Assembly (NCBI GenBank): GCA_963750045.1
Contig: CAVVPD010000008.1
Span: 1 to 64,000, forward strand
Direction: 5' to 3'
DNA length: 64,000 nucleotides
Source: DASUAS01 sp963750045
Lineage (GTDB): Bacteria; Actinomycetota; Acidimicrobiia; IMCC26256; DASPTH01
Under the pieces are notes generated by a model. It was not told the DNA's origin, searched no databases, and saw only the letters and a list, made by a program, of their open reading frames with translations. Made by a program: the position numbers and the translations under genes. Below, piece by piece: positions 9,386-16,323 of the stretch (position 1 is the first letter of the stretch; the number at the start of each line of letters is the position of its first letter).

Positions 9386-9393
9386 TCTTATGC
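9386..9393. repeat. Right copy of the 8-bp target-site duplication of the ISL3 element
   Basis: TCTTATGC, identical to 7974-7981, immediately outside the right inverted repeat. The 168 bp from here to 9561 contain no gene I can support. Confidence 0.9.
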
Positions 9394-9561
9394 GCCGGGC
9401 AGCTATGGCGCGTCGCGTTGACAGCGACTGCCCAACGTCTGACCGACAGTCGAAGTGTGCGGGAGTAGCGAGTCGCTGGTCCCGATCTCGCTGTCCGTCC
9501 AGTGCGCCCGGTCAGTAGTTGTTGGTGACTGCGTCGACGACCGTCTCGGGCACCGAGCGCG

Positions 9562-9924
9562 GTGAGGTCGTCAGGTGATGCTCCGGCCGCAACGGGGCCT
9601 CCATGGTGGTTGAACCCGGTGACGGAGACATCGAATGGCTACGACGCCAACGAAGTCGCGCACATGTTCGGCGGTGATCCGCCGAAGGTGACGGCACCGT
9701 CCGAGCCTGTGCTGCTGCGGGTGTTCGTGCACTTCTACGGAAGCAAGGTCGTGCTGCTGCTGGGTGGGTATGACAAAGGCGCCGATCCGAAGGAGAAGCG
9801 CCAACAACGCGAGATCGAACGGGCCCGGAAGCTCTTGACCCAGTTCCAGGAGCGTCGACGCCGTGAGCGTGCGGCGATCAAGAGGGGTTCGAAGTCGCCA
9901 CGGGGTGGCCGGAAGCGGGGTTGA
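9562..9924 (+). pseudogene. HigB/RelE-like toxin, N-terminus missing or rearranged
   Basis: The C-terminal two-thirds match the phage-derived Gp49/HigB-like toxin family: ANEVAHMFGGDPP, VLLRVFVHFYGSKVVLLLGG, then YDKGADPKEKRQQREIERAR and a basic tail. Family members normally have a further 60-80 N-terminal residues before this. Here the upstream frame (from GTG 9562) gives an unrelated stretch, and I found no matching sequence in the other two forward frames. It is therefore probably a truncated, inactive toxin, perhaps damaged when the island was rearranged. The downstream antitoxin gene is intact. An alternative is a divergent N-terminus that I fail to recognise. Confidence 0.6.
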
Positions 9925-9949
9925 CGGCGTATGGGGAATAGCCCATAAT
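9921..9949 (+). promoter_or_regulatory. Promoter/operator of the antitoxin gene
   Basis: TTGACG (9921-9926), 17 bp, then CATAAT (9944-9949) forms a close match to a primary sigma-factor promoter and overlaps the toxin stop codon. An inverted repeat ATGGG...CCCAT (9931-9946) sits between and over these elements, where a bound HTH antitoxin would block polymerase. It gives the antitoxin its own promoter about 20 bp ahead of its start. Confidence 0.6.
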
Positions 9950-9972
9950 ATCGGGGACGAGGAGGTAGCGCG

Positions 9973-10266
9973 ATGGCCGGGACCCACAAGTACAGCGACG
10001 TCGCTTCGAAGCGTCGCGCTCGCAGCGGCGCGCAGGCCGAGGCGCAACGCGAGATCTTCGTCGAGGCGTACGACATCGCGATGCAGATCGTGGCGCTGCG
10101 CGAGGACCATGGCCTCACGCAGGCGCAGCTCGCGGAACGTGCAGGTATCAACCAAGGAGACCTGAGCCGGATCGAGCGTGGCGCTACCAGCCCCACCGCG
10201 CGAACTCTCGGACGCATCGCCGAAGCGCTCGACGCCGACGTCAGGCTCGTCGCCCGCGCGAGTTGA
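9973..10266 (+). CDS. XRE-family HTH antitoxin (HigA-like)
   Basis: 97-residue DNA-binding protein. Seen: a basic N-terminus, a helical linker (AQREIFVEAYDIAMQIVALR) and an XRE helix-turn-helix (LTQAQLAERAGINQGDLSRI, then ERGATSPTARTLGRIAEAL). A strong GAGGAGG ribosome site precedes ATG 9973. The order toxin then XRE antitoxin is the HigBA arrangement. With the toxin shortened, this gene may survive as an orphan antitoxin that still represses its own promoter. Confidence 0.85.
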   Translation: MAGTHKYSDVASKRRARSGAQAEAQREIFVEAYDIAMQIVALREDHGLTQAQLAERAGINQGDLSRIERGATSPTARTLGRIAEALDADVRLVARAS

Positions 10267-10732
10267 GCGCGTCACTCGAGTCCGCGAAAAGTCCGCGCGA
10301 CGTCGAAAAACGAGGGAAGCCGAGGGCAGCCGAGGAACAGCGTTTCCGCTGGTCGCAGCCGATGTCGAGTCGCTGACCAGGAGCGACGCGCGGCCACCGA
10401 AAGGGCTTACAAGGCGGAGGTCGGGGGTTCGAGACCTCAACGCCCACCGCGAACCCGCAGGTCACAGGCGGTGATGGCTCGCTGGGCTGATCCCGCGAGC
10501 ATCTCGCACGACAGATCATAGGAGTACGGGTCGCGGCCGGCTTCGGCGCGCAGGATCGGGACGGCATCGTTGGCGACGCTTCCCACTCGAGGAAGAACCG
10601 GGGGTGCCGCGTTGGTTCAGGAACATGAGCGTGCGACGTTGGGGGGCCGCACCGGGTCGTCGAGCACTTCCGAGTAGAGGGCAGCGCCAGGCCGGGTCGT
10701 CGCAACGCTGGCGTGTGCGCGACGCGTACCGC
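10267..10732. other. Gene-free stretch between the antitoxin and the P-type ATPase
   Basis: These 466 bp contain only the tRNA-like fragment at 10406-10448. To its right, short reverse-strand stretches have coding-like composition (for example ANDAVPILRAEAGRDPYSYD around 10500-10590) but no start, no continuous frame and no family I recognise. They may be the decayed remains of a gene at the island border. Confidence 0.5.
10406..10448 (+). tRNA. 3' fragment of a tRNA-Val(UAC)-like gene, probable attachment-site half
   Basis: The stretch reads like a tRNA from the anticodon loop onward: CTTACAA (U33, anticodon UAC), GGCGG stem half, variable loop AGGTC, T-arm GGGGGTTCGAGACCTC and acceptor half AACGCCC followed by ACC. 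The 5' half is absent: the bases upstream of CTTACAA do not pair with GGCGG. The T-stem lacks one C relative to a perfect five-pair stem. Integrated elements using tyrosine integrases leave exactly such 3' tRNA fragments at the far end, which would put the element to the left. It is not a functional tRNA. Confidence 0.5.
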
Positions 10733-13276
10733 TCACCGACGCACCCGCGCCTTGTAGATCTCGAACCATGCCACGCCGATGAAACCTGCGACGACCGCGA
10801 CGACCCAGTCGGCGGGCTTCATGGGGCCGAAATGGAACGCGCTTCTGAGCGAGGGAACGGTCAGGAGCACGACGATGAGCGCCGCCCCGGCGAGAAGCCA
10901 CTTGAGCGTGGGGTTCGTGCGCTCCCGAAACGACTGCCAGATTGAGAGTCGCCAGGAGCGGTTCACGAGGATGAGTGCGAGGTTCCCGACGAGGAGTGTG
11001 GTGAAGGTGATCGACCGCACGACGTCGTCGGGTCGGTTGTCGAGCACGCTCCAGAGATAGACGCCGAACACGGCTGCGAGTGCCGACAACCCCTGGAGGG
11101 CAGCAATCGTGAGTACCCGCCGGCTGAATATCGGTGCGCCGGGCCGTCTCGGCGGTTGGTCCATGATCCGCGGGTCGATCTCCTCGGACTCGAAGACGAT
11201 CGAGCAGGCGGGGTCGATGATGAGCTGGAGGAACGCGATCTGCACGGGGAGGAGGACCAGCGGCCAGTCCGCGACGAACACCGGGATCACCGCCATCCCG
11301 AAGATCGGCACGTGGACGGCGATGATGTACGCCATCGCTTTGCGCAGGTTGTCGAAGATGCCTCGGCCGCGTCGGATGCCGCCCGCGATCGAGGTGAAGT
11401 CGTCGTCGGTGATGACCAGCGCGGCGGACTCACGTGCGACGTCGGTCCCGCGGGCGCCCATCGCGATCCCGATGTCGGCGGCCCGCAGCGCGGGGGCGTC
11501 GTTGACGCCGTCGCCCGTCATGGCGACGACCTCGCCTTTGGCTTGCAGCGTGCGAACGAGTTGGAGCTTCTGCTCGGGGACGATGCGTGCGAACACGTTC
11601 ACCGTTCGGATCCGGCGCGCGAGCTCGTCGTCGCTCATGGCGTCGAGCTCCGGCCCGGTGACGCATCCATTGGCATGCTCCAACCCCACCTCCCGGGCGA
11701 TTGCCAGCGCGGTGCCGGGGTAGTCACCGGTGATCATCACGATGCGCACGCCGGCTCGTGCGCACTCGGCGACCGCGTCGGCGACGCCCGGTCGCACCGG
11801 GTCCTGGAGACCCGCCAGGCCCAGCCATTCGAACTCGAAGTCGTGCTGACCGGCGGGGAGACCCTGCGCCTGGCTGAACCGGGCCCGGGCGACGGCGACG
11901 ACCCGCTGCCCGCCGGCGGTGGCTGCCTCGACCTGCTCGGTGACCGCCACACGCTCCTCGACGTCCAGGTGGCACAGGTCGGCGATCGCTTCGGGGGCGC
12001 CCTTGGCCGCGATGACGTAGCGACTCGAGTCCGGCGAGCGCCACACGTGGGAGAGCGCCAGGAGCTGTTCCGACAGCGGGTACTCACGCACCAAGTCCCA
12101 ACTTCCGTGGACGTGCTCCGTATCGGCGAGGTACCTCGCGCCGAGGTCCTTGAACGCCCGGTCCATCGGGTCGAACGGATCGACGGGAGACGCGAGCACG
12201 GCGAACTCGGCGATCTCGTGGAACGGCTCCGGAAGTGGCCGGTCGTCGAGCACGTGGACCGACCCGTCGACGACGAGCTGGCGGACCGTCATGCTGTTCA
12301 TGGTCAGCGTCCCGGTCTTGTCGACGCATACGGCCGTCGCCGAGCCGAGGGTCTCGATGGCGGGCGGACGCCGGGTCAGGACGTGCCGTTGCGACATGCG
12401 CCAGGCGCCGAGCGCGAGGAAGACGGTCAGCACGACCGGGAACTCCTCGGGGAGCATCGCCATCGCGGTCGCGATGCCGGCCAGGAGGCCTTCCAGCCAG
12501 CGATCACGCGTCAGGCCGAAGACGACGACGACCACCGCGGCCGCGACGAGGCCCACGGCGGCGATCACCCGGACGAGCCGGTCGAACTCGTGCTGGAGGG
12601 GGGTGCGCTCGGGCTCGATCGTGTGGAGCGCCGTACCGATCCGGCCGAGCTCGGTGGCGCTGCCGGTCGCGGTCACCAGCGCGATCCCGTGCCCCTTCAC
12701 GACCAGGGTTCCCGAGAACACCCACGGCGTCCCGTCCCCGCCCGGCCGACCGGTTCCCGCAGCGGCCGACTTGGGGTCGGTGGCGGCCTTGCGGACGGGG
12801 ACGGACTCGCCCGTGAGCGCCGCCTCGTCGACCGAGAGGTTCACGCAGTCCATCATCGCGGCGTCCGCCGGCACCCGATCACCCTCGGCGAGCAGGACGA
12901 CGTCGCCGCGGACGACATCGCGTCCGGCGATTCGCACCTGCTTGCCATCCCGCACGACGAGTGCACGCGGGGACGAGAGATCACGCAACGCAGCGAGGGC
13001 GTTCTCGGTCCTGTGCTCCTGAGAGATCGAGATCGTGATCACGACGACGACGAACGACATCAGGATCGCGCCATCGAGCGGCTCCGAGAGCAGGAAATTG
13101 ACGGTCCCTGCACCGAGCAGCAGGAGCAGCATCGGCTGGCGCACGACGTCCCGCGCCTGCCGGAGAAGGTTGCGTTGCTTGGCGGAGGGCAGTTCGTTCG
13201 GCCCCTCCGCCTCGAAGCGTCGGAGTGCTTCCTGCGACGTCAGGCCCTTCAGCAGCACCTCTCGAGTCACCGCCAT
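10733..13276 (-). CDS. Cation-translocating P-type ATPase
   Basis: Membrane ion pump of 847 residues. Seen in order: an N-terminal cation-ATPase segment (GLTSQEALRRFEAEGPNELP), M1-M2, actuator motif DEAALTGESVPVRK, M4 motif MLPEEFPVVLTVFLALG, phosphorylation site CVDKTGTLTMN, nucleotide-domain KGAPE, hinge TGDGVNDAPALRAADIGIAMG, then M5-M10 with DPACSIVFESEEIDPR. PEEFP in M4 instead of the Ca-pump PEGLP leaves the ion uncertain (P2-type; Ca, Mg, Mn or H are possible). The start was chosen as ATG 13276, after a 26-bp palindrome that contains a further in-frame ATG at 13312. It is transcribed away from the palindrome. Confidence 0.9.
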   Translation of the reverse strand: MAVTREVLLKGLTSQEALRRFEAEGPNELPSAKQRNLLRQARDVVRQPMLLLLLGAGTVNFLLSEPLDGAILMSFVVVVITISISQEHRTENALAALRDLSSPRALVVRDGKQVRIAGRDVVRGDVVLLAEGDRVPADAAMMDCVNLSVDEAALTGESVPVRKAATDPKSAAAGTGRPGGDGTPWVFSGTLVVKGHGIALVTATGSATELGRIGTALHTIEPERTPLQHEFDRLVRVIAAVGLVAAAVVVVVFGLTRDRWLEGLLAGIATAMAMLPEEFPVVLTVFLALGAWRMSQRHVLTRRPPAIETLGSATAVCVDKTGTLTMNSMTVRQLVVDGSVHVLDDRPLPEPFHEIAEFAVLASPVDPFDPMDRAFKDLGARYLADTEHVHGSWDLVREYPLSEQLLALSHVWRSPDSSRYVIAAKGAPEAIADLCHLDVEERVAVTEQVEAATAGGQRVVAVARARFSQAQGLPAGQHDFEFEWLGLAGLQDPVRPGVADAVAECARAGVRIVMITGDYPGTALAIAREVGLEHANGCVTGPELDAMSDDELARRIRTVNVFARIVPEQKLQLVRTLQAKGEVVAMTGDGVNDAPALRAADIGIAMGARGTDVARESAALVITDDDFTSIAGGIRRGRGIFDNLRKAMAYIIAVHVPIFGMAVIPVFVADWPLVLLPVQIAFLQLIIDPACSIVFESEEIDPRIMDQPPRRPGAPIFSRRVLTIAALQGLSALAAVFGVYLWSVLDNRPDDVVRSITFTTLLVGNLALILVNRSWRLSIWQSFRERTNPTLKWLLAGAALIVVLLTVPSLRSAFHFGPMKPADWVVAVVAGFIGVAWFEIYKARVRR

Positions 13277-13298
13277 CCCGCACGCCTCTCGACCCGCT

Positions 13299-13324
13299 CG
13301 GTGACGGGCCATGGCCCGTCACCG
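13299..13324. promoter_or_regulatory. 26-bp perfect palindrome upstream of the P-type ATPase
   Basis: CGGTGACGGGCCA followed by its exact reverse complement, without a spacer, 23 bp before the ATPase start and 116 bp after the end of the sulfatase (both on the reverse strand). It could be an operator for a dimeric regulator of the ATPase, or an RNA hairpin ending sulfatase transcription; no U-run follows. No other feature was seen in 13277-13439. Confidence 0.6.
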
Positions 13325-13439
13325 GACGCGGGGGCCGGGACCGTCGCGAGTTGTCGGGCCGCTCGGTCGATGATCTGTTGCCGGAACGGTTCCGTCAGGT
13401 GCATCGCGCGCATCGAACCCGCTCTCGGGTGGAGCGCGC

Positions 13440-15794
13440 TCAGTCCTTCATGAACCAGCCGATCACCTGTGCCTCGTGGTCGACGTAGTGCTCACCGGAG
13501 AGATCCATCACGACCTTCTCGATCGTGCCGCCGGTGAACGCGAACGGTGCCTCGTACTCGGGTGTGACCGCGGATCCGCTGTCCCTGCCGACCGAGATCC
13601 CGTCGCCCGTGATGCAGAAGTACCCGGGCTGGGTGACGATCTGCCCCTGGCCGACCTGCTGTTCGTCGACGTAGAGCGTGAGGGTGCCCGCGGTACCCGG
13701 CATCTCCGGATCGGTGTTCTGGCCGGTGGCCGAGAATTCGGCCGTGACCACGTGTCGACCGGCCGTGAGGTCGTCGCTCCCCACGACGTCCTGGAAGTGG
13801 CTGCCGACCCAGTTGAACGTGTATCGGAGCTTCTTGTCCTTGACGTAGAGCGCGTGGCCGCCGGCCACGCCCCCCGCGGCCCAGACCACGCCTTCGGCGC
13901 CGGCGGACTCGAGGTCGACTCCCGCCGAAAGCGTGTACGAGCGCCCCGGGATCATCGGCCCGGCACTCTCGGGCACGTCGGCGCAGTTCGGGTAGAAGAC
14001 GTACTGGTCGCGCGGTGGCGCGGCCCGGGGCCGGTCGGCCAGCACCTGTTCGAGCGCGGACCGGTCGTCGAGCGGGAGCCCGTTGTAGATGCCGGCGTAG
14101 TAGAACCAGAGGCTCTTCATGAGCTCGAGGCGTTCGGGCTCGCCGGCGGCGAGGTTCTTCGACTGCGAGCGATCGGTGTCGAGGTTGTACAGCTCCCACT
14201 CGTCCTTGTGGAAGTTGCCCCAGCCCGCCAGCGGCGGGTGCACCGTCGAGGCGAGCCAGCCCTCGTGGTAGATCGAGCGCTGCCCGAGCATCGCGTAGAA
14301 CTGGGTCTTCTTGCCGGGTACGGACGCGTCGGTGAGCGCGGCCGCGAAGCTCTCGCCTTCGATCGGGCTCTGGAGATAGCCCTTGATCATCTCGGGGGGC
14401 TCGATGCCGAGGAGGTCGTAGATGGTGGGGACCACGTCGACCGCGTGCGTGTACTGGTGCCGGATCTCCTTCGACGCCGCGACCTTCGCCGGCCACGACA
14501 CGAACATCATGTCGGCGCAGCCACCTTCGTAGCCGGCCCAGCGCTTCCAGTACGGGAACGGGGTGTCGAGCGCCCACGCCCAGCCGGTGCAGTAGTGGTT
14601 GTTCGACGCCGGGGTACCGAGCTCGTCGATGTGGGGCAGATTCCGCTCCGTCGTGGAGGGGATCCCGTTGAAGAACTCCCACTCGTTGAACGTGCCGTTG
14701 GGCCCGCCCTCTGCGCTCGCCCCATTGTCGGAAACCACGACGATCAGGGTGTTGTCGAGCTGGCCCGATTCCTCGAGGTAGGAGATGATCCGCCCCATCC
14801 GGTCGTCGTAGTAGGCGACGTAGCCGGCGAACACCTCTGCCATCCGGGTGAAGAGACGCCGCTCGTCGTCGGACAACGAGTCCCACGGGCGCACGGAGTC
14901 GACCCCGGGCCACACCCGGCCCTCGTCGTTCGGGTACTCCGGCTCACCGTGGGGGTTGATCGGCGACAGCTCGGTGCCGTCCGGTAGCAGGCCGAGCTCC
15001 TTCTGGCGGGCCAGGATCCCGTCTCTGATCGCCTCGTAGCCCATGTCGAACTTGCCCTTGTACTTGTCGGCCCACTCGGTGGGCGCCAGGTGCGGAGCGT
15101 GGCCGGCGCACGGCGCGAAGTACATGAAGAACGGCTTCTCGGGGTCGATCACCTTCGCGTCGCGGATGAACTCGATTGCCCGGTCGGCGAGGTCGTCGGC
15201 GAGGTGGTAGCCGTCCTCGGGCCGTCCGGGTGGTTCGACCATGTGGTTGTCGTGAGCCAGGTCGGGGTACCACGAGTTCGCTTCTCCGCCGAGGTAGCCG
15301 TAGAAGCGTTCGAAGCCCCGGCCGAGCGGCCAGCGGCCCTTGTACGCGGCGAGGTTGATCTCCTCGCCGGGCGTGAGGTGCCACTTGCCCACGCAGTAGG
15401 TGTTGTACCCGTGCTCCGCCAGCACCTCGGAGACGAATCCGTTCTCGAATGGGATACGGGTCGAGATGCCGGGGAATCCCGACGAGAACTCGGCGATGGT
15501 GGCCATCCCGTTCGTCGTGGCGTTGCGTCCGGTGAGCAAGGACGCACGCGTCGGGGAGCACAAGGCCGTGGTGTGGAAGTTGCCGAACACCACACCCCGC
15601 TCCGCGATGCCACGCATCGTCGGACACTCCACCGGTCCGCCGTACATGTCCATCGTCGCATAGCCCAAGTCGTCCCACACGATGACCAGCACGTTGGGTG
15701 CGCCGTCAGCGGCCTTCGGCGGCAGATATGGCGCCCAATCGGGTGTCGACTCGCGGATGTCGACTGCGATCTTTCCCTTGAACTGAGGTGCCAT
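13440..15794 (-). CDS. Sulfatase family protein (arylsulfatase-like)
   Basis: 784-residue sulfatase that hydrolyses sulfate esters after conversion of its active Cys to formylglycine. Seen: metal motif LVIVWDDLGYATMDMYGG (Asp41, Asp42), modification site C79-SPTRASLLTGR, GKWHLTPGEE, FMYFAPCAGHAPH, and VVVSDNGASAEGGPNG with the Asp-Asn metal pair. From about residue 600 there is a beta-rich tail (YTLSAGVDLESAG through TLTLYVDEQQVGQG) resembling a concanavalin-like domain. Start ATG 15794 with GGAGACC ahead. No signal peptide is visible, which is unusual for this class. Substrate unknown. Confidence 0.9.
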   Translation of the reverse strand: MAPQFKGKIAVDIRESTPDWAPYLPPKAADGAPNVLVIVWDDLGYATMDMYGGPVECPTMRGIAERGVVFGNFHTTALCSPTRASLLTGRNATTNGMATIAEFSSGFPGISTRIPFENGFVSEVLAEHGYNTYCVGKWHLTPGEEINLAAYKGRWPLGRGFERFYGYLGGEANSWYPDLAHDNHMVEPPGRPEDGYHLADDLADRAIEFIRDAKVIDPEKPFFMYFAPCAGHAPHLAPTEWADKYKGKFDMGYEAIRDGILARQKELGLLPDGTELSPINPHGEPEYPNDEGRVWPGVDSVRPWDSLSDDERRLFTRMAEVFAGYVAYYDDRMGRIISYLEESGQLDNTLIVVVSDNGASAEGGPNGTFNEWEFFNGIPSTTERNLPHIDELGTPASNNHYCTGWAWALDTPFPYWKRWAGYEGGCADMMFVSWPAKVAASKEIRHQYTHAVDVVPTIYDLLGIEPPEMIKGYLQSPIEGESFAAALTDASVPGKKTQFYAMLGQRSIYHEGWLASTVHPPLAGWGNFHKDEWELYNLDTDRSQSKNLAAGEPERLELMKSLWFYYAGIYNGLPLDDRSALEQVLADRPRAAPPRDQYVFYPNCADVPESAGPMIPGRSYTLSAGVDLESAGAEGVVWAAGGVAGGHALYVKDKKLRYTFNWVGSHFQDVVGSDDLTAGRHVVTAEFSATGQNTDPEMPGTAGTLTLYVDEQQVGQGQIVTQPGYFCITGDGISVGRDSGSAVTPEYEAPFAFTGGTIEKVVMDLSGEHYVDHEAQVIGWFMKD

Positions 15795-15927
15795 GACCGG
15801 TCTCCTGTCCATTCCGGGTCGCGAATGCGGCCGCGACCGTGCGCGGCGTCGTGGCGGTGATGTTACGGGTCGCTCGGCATGGCGTCATCCTCGGAGCTGG
15901 GTAACCCGCGGAACCGCGGAGGTGGGG

Positions 15928-16221
15928 TCAGCACCGAGACAGCGCGTCGCGGGTCGCGTCGACGTGGATGTCGGCGTGGCCGGAGTACTCGATCGCTTCG
16001 GCGAAGGTCGCGGACTGGGCCAGCGTCGCCCAGCCGACGATACGCATCGGGTGCGACGGCAGTGACGGGAACGTGTTGTTGTCCGGTGCCCATTCGTCGA
16101 TGGCTTCGGCGATCTGCTCCAGCCGCGCACTCGCGACGGTCGCGTCGACGGCACGATCGTGGCCGGGGTCCGTGCCACAGGCGGAGACGAGGAGCAGGAG
16201 CGCGGGAACGAGGTACCTCAT
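15928..16221 (-). CDS. Small predicted lipoprotein
   Basis: 97-residue protein with a lipoprotein signal peptide: MRYLVPALLLLVSACGT, lipobox LVSAC with Cys15. The mature part is about 80 residues, mildly acidic, with ARLEQIAEAIDEWAPDNNTFP and no recognised domain. The segment resembles the helical start of short pilin-like or type II secretion G-domain proteins, but the match is weak. It lies between the sulfatase (same strand, 133-bp gap with nothing recognised) and the terminator of the ABC operon. Function unknown. Confidence 0.7.
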   Translation of the reverse strand: MRYLVPALLLLVSACGTDPGHDRAVDATVASARLEQIAEAIDEWAPDNNTFPSLPSHPMRIVGWATLAQSATFAEAIEYSGHADIHVDATRDALSRC

Positions 16222-16259
16222 GGCGTGAATACGGCGCCGCCGCGCGCCGCGGACGCAAC

Positions 16260-16293
16260 TGGAGGGGCGGGCCCCGCAGGACCCGCCCCTCCA
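16260..16293 (-). terminator. Strong hairpin, terminator of the MacB/FtsX operon
   Basis: TGGAGGGGCGGG, a 10-base loop and its perfect complement form a 12-bp stem, about 30 bp after the permease stop on the reverse strand. No clear U-run follows, as is common in high-GC actinobacteria. Confidence 0.65.
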
Positions 16294-16323
16294 CCTGAAC
16301 GGCCGCCGGCATCCGGTCGGCTC

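Noticed and set aside
11156..13453. Very long forward frame antisense to the P-type ATPase
   Set aside because: Encodes only Arg/His/Asp/Gly-rich text with no domain; an artefact of high GC on the strand opposite a clear ATPase.
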